From the NCBI GenBank assembly GCA_009103225.1, contig RHPI01002955.1, forward strand, positions 1 to 27,097: 27,097 nt of DNA, written 5' to 3'. Shown piece by piece: positions 9,262 to 16,756 of the stretch. Under the pieces are notes generated by a model, which searched no databases, had not been told where the DNA came from, and saw only the letters and a program-made list of their open reading frames with translations. The position numbers were made by a program, and so were the translations under genes. The DNA comes from Chlorokybus atmophyticus. Taxonomy: Eukaryota; Streptophyta; Chlorokybophyceae; Chlorokybales; Chlorokybaceae. The first letter of the stretch is position 1. The number at the start of each line of letters is the position of its first letter.

Positions 9262-9543
9262 CTTGCAGATTCTGTAACACAATGACTCACTGCTGCTGGC
9301 GTGGTGGTAAGTCGATGTCTCCACAGCAAAGGCATTATGTCTAAGAATCTGCACTAGATTGCAGTAATGTTCGTCGTCCACAAGGACCACCATATTCAAA
9401 CAAGGCAACGGCTTGTTGTGGCCGACCAAGATATCCTTCAAGTCTGTGAAGCATTGGTTGGTGATGCCAAAGTCCTCCACTCTGCTGCGATGCGTCACAA
9501 ACTCTATATCCACAAACACATCGCAGAATGGCGGCAGGGGATT
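9262..9543 (-). pseudogene. Exon of the large pseudogene (VVLVDDEHYCNLVQ block)
   Basis: The block reads CDVFVDIEFVTHRSRVEDF, GITNQCFTDLKDILVGHN and NMVVLVDDEHYCNLVQILRH, ending at donor TGCAAG|GTCCAT. The acceptor near 9544 is uncertain; a TAA just upstream may be a nonsense codon inside a longer exon. The beta-strand pattern VVLVDDEHY is suggestive of an alpha/beta enzyme but is not diagnostic. Confidence 0.6.
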
Positions 9544-9723
9544 CTTCGATTAAGACAAGCTGTGCAGGCACTGCTGAGCAGTGTCCATTCAAAAGACAAA
9601 CGTTGCCTGACCACTGGCAGGCGCTTTCTCTTTCAATTCCAGATTCCGTCTACATGCATTGGAGCACAGTCAGTGGCATAAGCACGCAGTTAATAGAGCC
9701 ACAGTAACCTAAACATTACTTAC

Positions 9724-9777
9724 TGCGGAATTTCCACAGCGCCTTTGATCTCGGCGGCTGTGTAGACCAGCGCTGAT
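9724..9777 (-). pseudogene. Short 54-bp exon of the large pseudogene
   Basis: The acceptor CTGTAG and donor CA|GTAAGT bound a short block encoding ALVYTAAEIKGAVEIP. It follows the same gene order and strand as its neighbours. It is called from splice signals and protein-like composition only. Confidence 0.5.
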
Positions 9778-9807
9778 CTACAGCTAGCTTGGAGCCCATG
9801 AGTTCTT

Positions 9808-10073
9808 TAAATCATCCCGAATGGCGACGGGTAGACATAAATCTTTTAAAATGTCCCAAAAGTTGTTTAACATGTGTAGGCTGTCCTTTCCCTTTCACCT
9901 TGCGCGCCCTTTTTCGCTTTTTCTCAACGTCTTCCTTTGACTCCTTCGTCTGTAACTTGGGCCTCGCTGCTATTAGCTCCCTTATAAACAGGTCATGCGT
10001 CTGAGCTCTGACAAAAAGCAAGTCCAACTTGGGCAAAAGCTCAGGGTACTTTTTGCAAAGACGATCGTGATTG
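9808..10073 (-). pseudogene. Lys/Arg-rich exon of the large pseudogene
   Basis: The acceptor GCTTGCAG is followed by NHDRLCKKYPELLPKLDLLF, THDLFIRELIAARPKLQ and a strongly basic run (KKRKRARKVKGKGQ) that could be a nuclear localisation signal. The downstream donor is not clear. The join with the exon ending at 10305 is off by one base in my reading, so a small indel or another splice site is likely. Confidence 0.6.
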
Positions 10074-10111
10074 CTGCAAGCAAGAACAAGTGCGTCAAGA
10101 CATAAGGCAGG

Positions 10112-10263
10112 CAGCTAAGAGAGGTTTAGGATCTTGGACCTCTAAGAGTTGGCTGTAAAGAGGTTCAAGACCTTGTATATCTGTAAGCAGGCAGCTGATG
10201 GAGGTCCAACAACTTGGAACTCTAAGTGCTGGGTGTTAAGGGAGGTCCAAGATCTTGGACCTC
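10112..10263. repeat. Palindromic repeat cluster 1 in an intron
   Basis: Several imperfect copies of a module built on GAGGTCCAAG/CTTGGACCTC follow one another, with linkers such as taagagttggctgt. One copy, 10242-10263, is a perfect 22-bp palindrome centred on AGATCT. The cluster lies in an intron of the minus-strand pseudogene. Confidence 0.75.
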
Positions 10264-10304
10264 TGACAGTTCACCACACAAAAAGTAAGATAATAATTGC
10301 TAAC

Positions 10305-10630
10305 CATGTTGGACGTTCTCGGGCTTGCTACAATCTGCATTCAAAGCCTTGGTAGCAAAGAGCCCATGGAATCTGCCTCTTTTGCGCATGTCGTTGCAGA
10401 CAACGACAAACTCTTTCTTTCTCAGCAAAGATAGCCGGCCGGAGTCCAGATGATTGACAACGCTCATAAGTTGCGGGGGCTCGAGTTGGGTACAATTGTC
10501 CAGCAGATTCAAGGAAATGCCTTGCGCTGAGTTCGACTTTCCATCCGCCATAAAGTTGTCTTCCATGCTCTGCAGCACGTGGAAAAAGCGCTGGTATTTT
10601 TGCTCAAAAAGGCCGAGACCCATCGCAATC
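10305..10630 (-). pseudogene. Exon of the large pseudogene, 326 bp, still open
   Basis: The acceptor ATTGCAG and donor CATG|GTTAGC bound an uninterrupted block of about 108 codons. It contains MGLGLFEQKYQRFFHVLQSM, NLLDNCTQLEPPQLMSVVNH and EFVVVCNDMRKRGRFHGLFA. Among the better preserved parts of the gene, it would be the best query for a homology search. No family recognised. Confidence 0.65.
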
Positions 10631-10737
10631 CTGCAATAGCAGTGCAGTTAACGAAAATGTGGAAAGCTGACTCCGTTGATGTGCACTGTATACAGATACA
10701 GTTCATATTACGTACACGACATGGACACGCTTAGTTT

Positions 10738-10948
10738 AGGGGACTTGAGCCACCTCGTCATCCGTTGAAGGCGTAAGGGACTCTCGCAAGATGACCATCC
10801 ATGACCTTGCAAATCCAAGCCACGCCTCAGCCCCCCTTGTCTTGCGGGTCAGCACAATAAATAGCCTAAACAGTTGACCATGCTGCTTCCAAATGTCACG
10901 CATGGCGTGCATAACCTCAAATGGCGTGGAATTTTGTCGAAGCTCATC
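10738..10948 (-). pseudogene. Exon of the large pseudogene (helical block)
   Basis: The acceptor CTTGCAG leads into DELRQNSTPFEVMHAMRDIW, QLFRLFIVLTRKTRGAEAWL and SWMVILRESLTPSTDDE, probably ending at donor GAG|GTGGCT or a few codons later. The composition is amphipathic and helix-like. Phase to the 48-bp exon upstream (11077-11124) is inconsistent, which suggests another small indel. Confidence 0.6.
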
Positions 10949-11076
10949 CTGCAAGTTGTGCAGCCTACTCAGATTGAGGATTCAAAGTCTATCGATGTTG
11001 GTCACGACCTGTCACATGTAGAGTTGTTGGTCAGTTGCTTTAGGTGTCATAACTTGAAAGTATTAAAGCAGCCTAC

Positions 11077-11436
11077 CTCAATCCTTTGAGACGCCCATTT
11101 TGATCAGCGGGATGGTCATAAAGCCTGCGGTGATATATTGTTAGCAAGAAATTCACGCACAGAATTTTAAACTGCCATCTTTTGCTCGACGGGTCTTGCA
11201 GGAATTCATCTGTTGGCACCGGATGCCATTCTGTGGGTTCAGTCTGCTCGAGCACCAGTACAATCCACCCGCTTGTAATTTGGCGAACGCGCGTCACTTT
11301 TGCCCATTACAAGCTTGAACCTGGGCTCGGTAACTTGTCTTACGGAATGGCTCGGGCGAGCAAGCATCATCCGATCAATGGGAACATCAAACAAGGTGTT
11401 TCCTCCAAAGGGGCGATTGCAACCGATCCAGCAGGC
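11077..11436 (-). pseudogene. Two exons of the large pseudogene around a 48-bp intron, with frameshift
   Basis: The block 11173-11436 starts after acceptor TTATAG and reads ACWIGCNRPFGGNTLFDVP to RFKLVMGK. It shifts by one base in a TTTT run (plus strand 11298-11301) and resumes as QITSGWIVLVLEQTEPTEWH. A very short intron (11125-11172) with a TTGCTAAC branch-like motif and CCGCAG acceptor separates it from a 48-bp exon (11077-11124) encoding LYDHPADQNGRLKGL. The homopolymer position points to slippage or a sequencing error. Confidence 0.6.
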
Positions 11437-11840
11437 CTATAACATAAGATAAGCAAACGATTATCATGAGCACTATGGCAACGCACTTAGTGATTATGCC
11501 TTCAATCAGTGCATCTCAAAACAACTACAAGCAGGTAAAAGCCAAAAATTATAGCTTAACTTTGGTTACTGGTCTCAACGATAGGATGATAAGCCTGCAG
11601 GTTGGCCACTATCGGAATTATCTGAATCTTCTGGTTTGGATATGGAAGGCTTGGTTGCCTTGCCCTTGCTGGGTGACGCGTTAGTCTCGGGCAGCTCTAC
11701 AAAGCAAAACAAGAGTATTAGATTGATTAAGCCGTTATTATTGGTGCGGTGTGCCATAGGCTACCTCGCAACCATTCGAAGAAATTTTCATTCTAGTCAT
11801 CTGTTGAGTTCACAAGATGCTTCAGCACCCTTCATTTAAC

Positions 11841-12293
11841 ACGTGCTGCAAGACCCATTAGATCGAACTCTTTCTCTGCCTTAGTTTTCTCCAATTTGCA
11901 ATCGGAACCCTTCACTTTAGACAAGATACAAAGCTTCGCTTTGGGTACAAGGAGGTCATCGTCCTTGATGAGATTGCGGTAAGGTACCCCGAGAAGATAT
12001 ACAGTATTTTCATCTGAGGACCACGCTCCAAGTACGACATAGTCAGAATACTTAATTTGTGCATGATAACGTAATTAAGATTTTGGAACTCATGTAACCC
12101 ACGCTCATGAACACAACGCTTACCTTAAGCTTCTCTTGAAGTTGATTGCTTCCGTGACCATTGTACTTCATCGTCCAGGCATGTTGGCGCTCAGGCTAAC
12201 CTATAGATTTTAATACTGCAACACTTGGCACGAGAACGACATTGATGGTGGTCGTAGCATTTGGCTTCTTAGCCCATGTCAACTCCACATCGT
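11841..12293 (-). pseudogene. Two beta-rich exons of the large pseudogene with one stop
   Basis: The exon 12124-12293 starts after ATGACAG, in phase 1 with the exon ending at 12380. It encodes DVELTWAKKPNATTTINVVL then TAG (12196-12198), continues in frame as QHAWTMKYNGHGSNQLQEKL and ends at AAG|GTAAGC. The exon 11841-12050 follows in phase 0 and reads DYVVLGAWSSDENTVYLLGV, PYRNLIKDDDLLVPKAKLCI and a Lys-rich end. The alternating strand pattern is clear. Family unknown. Confidence 0.7.
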
Positions 12294-12379
12294 CTGTCAT
12301 TACACGCTGGTCACTCCCGTGTACACAACACAAAGACATTTAAGCTCAGAGAAGCTGGTGCACACTTTATGTTGCTTAC

Positions 12380-12651
12380 ATGAATAGATGGTGTCCTTGT
12401 TGACATCATTGATGTCGCTCGAGTCTTTGTCATCTGGCTCTCTGTTGTCGTTAGGTTCATCGTCGGTGCTGTGTTCTAGCTTCTTGTCTTTCTTGTCAGC
12501 ATCGGAAGTGATCTCGACAGCCTTTTCTTTATTTTTTGAACTTGCTGGTGTCTTAAGCGGAGGAGTCTTGTCTCGCTTCTTGGTGGCACTCCTTTTCGGG
12601 TGCGTACCGGACGGCTTTCGTATCGATTCTTTACTAGGGCTAACTTTGGCC
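12380..12651 (-). pseudogene. Charged low-complexity exon of the large pseudogene
   Basis: About 90 codons are open, with Lys, Ser, Thr and Pro dominating the first half (SPSKESIRKPSGTHPKRSAT) and Asp and Asn the second (DDEPNDNREPDDKDSSDIND). It ends at donor TCAT|GTAAGC in phase 1, matching the next exon. The composition suggests a disordered nuclear linker. A similar SPSKGKATKPSISK block lies at about 11590-11696. Confidence 0.65.
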
Positions 12652-12738
12652 AGGGGTAAACCGCAAATCACAAAGGTAGTAAGATTGCATTCAGCAAGCA
12701 GTAAGACAACATTAAGAACAAAGATCTTGAACCTCAAA

Positions 12739-12870
12739 CAGGTGGCAGCTAAGAGAGGTCTAAGATTTTCGACCTCCAAGAGCTTCAGCTAAAAGAGGTT
12801 TTAAAGATTCAAGATGTTGAACTTTTAAAAGCTAAGAGAGGTCCAAGATCTTGGACCTCCAAGATCTTGG
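12739..12870. repeat. Palindromic repeat cluster 2 in an intron
   Basis: The same module as at 10112-10263 recurs about 2.6 kb away. It includes an identical perfect 22-bp palindrome at 12838-12859 and a partial extra half (ccaagatcttgga) just after. Linkers again contain agctaagagagg. No coding frame is involved. Confidence 0.75.
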
Positions 12871-12879
12871 AAACAGGAA

Positions 12880-12990
12880 GACGAGCAGCAGGATGCGTGC
12901 TTGAATGGTGGACAAATGCTAGAACGCTTTGATCTGCGTGGAGTAGTCTTCGCATGTGCATCCTCCTCCTTTGAATCATCCTGGATTGCC
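12880..12990 (-). pseudogene. Probable 5'-proximal exon of the large pseudogene
   Basis: After acceptor CTATGCAG the frame reads AIQDDSKEEDAHAKTTPRRS then KRSSICPPFKHAS. The composition matches the neighbouring charged exons. The donor is not clear. A possible first exon further upstream starts at ATG 13523-13525 (MGGPECARRL) and ends at donor TTAG|GTATGT, but the phase does not join, so the 5' end of the gene is uncertain. Confidence 0.45.
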
Positions 12991-13082
12991 CTGCATAGCA
13001 TTGCATAGCATTAGAGTTCATGTTCCTAACCTACTTGGACATCGCAAGCATAACAGCCAACAGCAAGCAAGCAACTAACTAA

Positions 13083-13378
13083 AGAAATTGCTGTGCGCAG
13101 CAAGCAACTACAACTAGTAACTAGCAGCAACTTCAACACAGCGCCAGCCAGCCAGCCAGCCAGCAATGCAATCAACAATTGGTTGCTGCACAGAAAAGTT
13201 GCTGTGCGCAGCAAGCAACCACAATTAGTAATTATCAGCAACTACAGCAACAAAAGCACTTACTAGCAGCAACAATAAGTAGCAACTACCTGTAACAACA
13301 AAACACTCAGCACTTTAAAAACAAGTTGATTGCTGCGCATAGAAGTTGCTGTGTGCAGCAACCAACTACAGTAATAGT
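13083..13378. repeat. Dispersed TTGCTGTGCGCAGCAA repeats and CCAG microsatellite
   Basis: Three copies of a roughly 45-bp module start near 13083, 13195 and 13344. Each begins with ttgctgtgcgcagcaa or a close variant and continues as gcaactacaactagtaa. The core is nearly self-complementary. A (GCCA)n tract lies between the first two copies at about 13141-13163. There is no protein-coding signal. Confidence 0.65.
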
Positions 13379-13545
13379 GGTGCTGCTGCTGCTGCTATAC
13401 CATGCAGCCGCAGCGGCAGCAACAATCACAGGCAATTAAAAGCAAGCAATTCAGCGAAAAAAAACCGACACTACAAAAACATAAAACACATACCTAATCG
13501 TCTTGCGCATTCCGGACCCCCCATGCTGCTGCACCCACACCCACA

Positions 13546-13692
13546 GCCACGCCCGCTCCCACGCCCACGCCCACGCCCACGCCCACCCAATCTACCCTGC
13601 CCCCATACACGGATGCGCCTCGTCTCAACCTTTTACTCCAACGCCCGCCGCCCAAACGACGTCAACGCCAACGCCAACGCCAACGCCAACGC
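13546..13692. repeat. Two hexanucleotide minisatellites
   Basis: A cccacg tract (about 13557-13588) and a caacgc tract (about 13662-13692) flank a short unique stretch. Open frames across them, giving Pro-Arg or Asn-Ala runs, are products of the repeat periodicity. They sit at the likely 5' side of the minus-strand pseudogene. Confidence 0.75.
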
Positions 13693-13764
13693 GCCCCACC
13701 ATAACAGCTGCTGGGGTTTCTGGCTATGGCTGCCGAGGCGAGAAACCCTAAGTGGCGGGGCGCT

Positions 13765-13824
13765 ACCTCTCATACGGTAAAAGCAACTTCAACAGGTCGG
13801 AGTTGCTCTCACCGTATGAGAGGT
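13765..13824. repeat. Strong 60-bp hairpin (inverted repeat)
   Basis: The arms 13765-13778 (acctctcatacggt) and 13811-13824 are perfectly complementary over 14 bp. After a 3-base mismatch, a second 7-bp stem follows (13782-13788 with 13801-13807), leaving a 12-nt loop. It could form a cruciform in DNA or a stable RNA hairpin. Confidence 0.75.
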
Positions 13825-14027
13825 TTCATATCTCGGATTTAGCTACCTATTATTATTAGATATTTAGATACATAATTGCCGGCAAGTTAGTCACCGCAGA
13901 TTCGCGGTCATGTGATGGTGCACAAAACTTGAACTTTACCATGCCTTTGCGCAAGGCAGGGCGCCGTTCGTCTCATATTACGACACTCCTGGTATTGACG
14001 TTTTTTTTTTCCACAGAGGTTACATTT
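13825..14027. other. Gene-free spacer upstream of the gypsy element
   Basis: I see no gene, only AT-rich sequence with a T10 run at about 14001-14010. The last five bases before the element belong to the target duplication. Confidence 0.5.
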
Positions 14028-14032
14028 ATCAT
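14028..14032. repeat. Target-site duplication ATCAT (left)
   Basis: ATCAT precedes the 5' LTR and is repeated exactly at 20080-20084 after the 3' LTR. Five bases is the usual duplication length for Ty3/gypsy integration. Confidence 0.9.
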
Positions 14033-14704
14033 TGTAACAGTCAAGGCCAAATTCTGTGATTTTCATGGCCGTTTTAGGCCTTATTTGTAAGGTACATGTT
14101 GTTAATGACTTGTGGCGGATATCGGCGAGTTATGAGTCTGCCGCGGATATCGACCGGGGCCCCAAGACCAGTCCGGAAGGTGCCAGAAAACGGAGGGCCA
14201 GTCGAGAAGGGCTCGACCAGATTTCTGGAAGGGCCTGGCGCCAAGTAGTATAACTTGACCATATGAGCAGCAAATTAGGAGATCTTTGGTGCGTTGGAAA
14301 GGTCTAGAAGTGTAATACAAGATTCTGCAAGATTATCTTAGCTTCTAGTTCCGTCTAGCGCTAGAATCGTCTAGACAGTAGCATGTGCAGACTGGTAGGT
14401 ATAAAAGTGACATTCTACAACTTGCAATAGAACCTTTAGCTCCCTAGTTTTTGGTGTGCAAGCTTGGTGGTGGTTAGCAGGGGTTGCTAGCGTGTGCCCA
14501 CCGGTGTGTGCTTGCTTGTGTGACGATCCAAGGCGCTACACAAGTCGGTGTGTAGCTTCGAGCGCATGCGCGTGCGTACGCGAGTGGCGGGGCGCGCGTG
14601 TGTGCTTGGCAGAGGGGGCAAGGTTCCGGTGTGAATACCGTGTCTTGGTGAGAGGGTTGTGGATTGGACCAACTCACCGGTAACAAGGCACGAGCACCGT
14701 CACA
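14033..14704 (+). repeat. Gypsy 5' LTR
   Basis: It starts TGTAACAG and ends CGTCACA. A TATA box (TATAAAAG, 14400-14407) sits near the middle, which would define U3/R. Three GATATC-type motifs lie at about 14117-14153. It is collinear with 19408-20079 with no indel. Confidence 0.94.
14400..14407 (+). promoter_or_regulatory. TATA box in gypsy LTR
   Basis: TATAAAAG is in a typical promoter position within the LTR and is conserved in the other two LTR copies at 19775-19782 and 27069-27076. Called by motif and conservation. Confidence 0.65.
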
Positions 14705-14706
14705 AC

Positions 14707-14719
14707 TGGTATCGGAGCA
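14707..14719 (+). other. Gypsy primer-binding site, initiator tRNA-Met 3' end
   Basis: TGGTATCGGAGCA begins two bases after the 5' LTR. It differs by one base from the common plant LTR-element site TGGTATCAGAGC, which is complementary to the 3' end of initiator tRNA-Met. It contrasts with the internal, half-tRNA type of site used by the copia element. Confidence 0.8.
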
Positions 14720-14798
14720 CGGTTTACGAAGGTGAGAGTGGAAGTGTGTGGGCGTTTACACTTTTCATTCGGAAGCGGAGTGTAGTGTGTTAGTAGAG

Positions 14799-15821
14799 AT
14801 GGAGGATGCTCGCATGGAAGAGCTTCAAGCTGCCATCTTGGCACTGAGGGAAGAGCTTCATCACACTCAAGCGGCGGCACAAGCACAACGCGAGGCGTAT
14901 GAGCATGCGATGGCGCGTGTATAAATTCCCATGGCATCAAGCTCGCGCGTGCATGTGAAGGTGCCAAAGCCCAAGCCATTCAAGGGTCAACGTGATGGAG
15001 ATGCAGTTGGTGAATGGATTTTTCAAGTATGGTCTTGGTTGAAGCTCACGGAGGTGCCCACGCATCTGCACGTGGAGGTTGCAGCGACATTGCTTGAAGG
15101 TGCAGCACTTGTGTGGTGGAGGCATCGATGTACGCGTGTTGCAAACGGGTTGGCGCTACCATTGACCACCATGGAAGAGTTGGCACTGGAGGTCAGGCAT
15201 CAATTTGTTCCCGTTGAGAGCGTGAAGGCCGCACGCGACAAACTTGCAGCCCTTGTGCAAATGGGGTCGGTGATGGCGTACACGGCCGCGTTTCAGCGAT
15301 TGGTGATGTCCATACCCAATATGACCGAGGAGGAGCAGTTGGACAGGTATACACGTGGTTTAAAACCTTTGGGGCGTAAAGAAGTGGAGCTACGGGACCC
15401 GAAGACACTCGCGGAGGCTATACGCATCGCGGAGCGTCTCGACGCGTTGTACTTCAAGTCCACCACAAGAAACACTGACTGGAGGCAAAGGCATGGTGAT
15501 CAGCCCCGGGGAGGCTTTCAACATGCATGGAGACGAGGAGAACCAAGTTCAGCACCTGCCAATGGAGGTGGAGCTGACTCTGGGCCTGCACCAATGGAGG
15601 TGGGTGCCATACACACGCATGGAAGTGAGGCGAAGCACGGCGGACGTGGTGAAAGAGGTAAAGGTGTGCGCAAGTGTTATGCGTCGACGGAGCATTTGGC
15701 GTACGGATGCCCCAAACGAAGCACGCAAAGGCCAACACCGGAAGGCAACCCTCGCCGTGCTCGTCGCGTCAACACTATGGAGCAAAATGGCGTGGAGCAG
15801 GAAAACGACTTCCCCCAGTAG
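14799..15821 (+). pseudogene. Gypsy gag with premature stop and damaged zinc knuckle
   Basis: ATG 14799 opens a helical, Gln/Ala/Glu-rich N-terminus (MEDARMEELQAAILALREEL) that ends at TAA 14922-14924. Two codons later the same frame resumes at ATG 14931 and runs 296 codons to TAG 15819-15821. This carries a retrotransposon Gag domain (FKGQRDGDAVGEWIFQVW, about residues 18-35; YTRGLKPLGRKEV around 140) and a basic C-terminal region. The zinc knuckle reads CYASTEHLAYGC (249-260). It has only the first Cys, the His and the last Cys, so one Cys and about two residues are missing against CX2CX4HX4C. Re-initiation at 14931 could still give a shortened Gag. It overlaps the protease frame by 148 nt. 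Confidence 0.88.
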
Positions 15822-16756
15822 GTGAGGAGGCTACTGCTGGGGATAGGAAGGAGCCTCATGCACGGACGGATGCTGTGACATTTCCATTAAAGAAGCAAGA
15901 AGAGATGGCTTTGAACGCGCCAATGGTGGTGAGTTATGCAAACGAGGAGACAACAAAGTACTTCGGGCTTCGAGCACACATTTGCGATGACCAAGGACGA
16001 TGGAGAGAGTGTAAGCTTATGATTGATAGCGGTGCCAACAGCAACTTCATGAGTATTGATATCGCGCGGCGTTACGGTTGGCTTTCGTCATTACGAGGAG
16101 GTGAAGTGAAGCTCGCTGATGGAGAGCCACCCTCTGGAGGTGATGGCGCTGCGTTTATGACCAAAGAGTTGTGCGTTCGCATTGGGAAGATGAAGGAGAG
16201 CATGCGATTTTGCTGCATCACCCTACGGAACGGGTTTGATGGGATTTTGGGACTACCGTGGCTATGGCAACATAATCCAGCCATCAATTGGAGGAAGCGC
16301 GTGCTCACCATCGAGCGAAACGGTGGAGAGTCCATTCAAGCTGCATCGGACGTCATCGAGGCGCGGCACGCACAATTAGGTGGTACGACAATTGCTCAGA
16401 TCTCTTATGTGCAATTGAGGAAGTTATTGTCTCCACGGAAGGCAAAGGCTGCATGGTTGTGTGTGGTGCGCGAAAACACTGCAAAGTCAGCACCAGAGCT
16501 GAATGACGATGTTAAGACGGCTACGATGGACCCTGAGGTGTGTAAACTTGTTAAAAAATACCAAGATATCATGGTGGACGGACTTCCATCTGGTCTACTA
16601 CCTCCACGGAGCGTCGACCACCGTGTGGAGCTGATCGAAGGCTTGCACAAGCCACCGTATCGGGTCGATACCCGTATACAAGTTGTCACCTTTGGAGCTG
16701 GAAGAGGCCGAGAGGCAGGTGGCGGATTTGCTAAAAAGAGGCTACATCAGGCCTAG
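15674..16756 (+). CDS. Gypsy protease region (pol N-terminus), separate frame
   Basis: The frame is -1 relative to gag. Its listed start is only the first start codon in the open frame; the part before about 15821 is the gag overlap read in another frame. Real protein starts about VGEEATAGDRKE and includes the retropepsin active site CKLMIDSGANSNFMS (Asp-Ser-Gly at about 16024-16032) and the second conserved block FDGILGLPWLWQHNPAINW. It ends out of frame over the start of RT. Expression would need a -1 shift near the end of gag; a C5 run (15812-15816) lies just before the gag stop. No such shift is proven, so a mutation is equally possible. Confidence 0.82.
   Translation: MLCVDGAFGVRMPQTKHAKANTGRQPSPCSSRQHYGAKWRGAGKRLPPVGEEATAGDRKEPHARTDAVTFPLKKQEEMALNAPMVVSYANEETTKYFGLRAHICDDQGRWRECKLMIDSGANSNFMSIDIARRYGWLSSLRGGEVKLADGEPPSGGDGAAFMTKELCVRIGKMKESMRFCCITLRNGFDGILGLPWLWQHNPAINWRKRVLTIERNGGESIQAASDVIEARHAQLGGTTIAQISYVQLRKLLSPRKAKAAWLCVVRENTAKSAPELNDDVKTATMDPEVCKLVKKYQDIMVDGLPSGLLPPRSVDHRVELIEGLHKPPYRVDTRIQVVTFGAGRGREAGGGFAKKRLHQA

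Larger units (their letters stand above)
7855..13525 (-). pseudogene. Large multi-exon pseudogene of unknown function
   Basis: Many short coding blocks on the minus strand are flanked by good splice sites. They read from about 13525 or 12990 down to 7855, where the copia LTR cuts off the 3' end. The protein starts with Lys/Ser/Asp-rich low-complexity exons. It continues through globular-looking blocks such as WAKKPNATTTINVVLVPS, DYVVLGAWSSDENTVYLLGV, NMVVLVDDEHYCNLVQILRH and DFLPYRKDTREMLFLDLES, and ends in an acidic tail. I recognise no catalytic motif or family. Several in-frame stops and frameshifts, listed with the individual blocks, show it is decayed. Coding similarity runs through the stops, so they are mutations and not exon boundaries. 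Some exon joins did not keep phase in my hand splicing, so the full model is incomplete. Confidence 0.7.

Noticed and set aside
10112-12870. Possible CRISPR-like array from repeated palindromes
   Set aside because: Spacing and repeat sequence are irregular, there are no unique equal-length spacers, and the context is eukaryotic intron sequence.
13346-13780. Open frames of 144 and 82 codons with Pro/Arg/His/Asn-Ala runs
   Set aside because: They are created by hexanucleotide repeats that keep all frames open. There are no domains and no splice support on the plus strand.
14056-14253. Small frames repeated in all three gypsy LTRs
   Set aside because: They recur because the LTR recurs (14056, 19431, 26725). 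They have no start context and overlap the promoter region.
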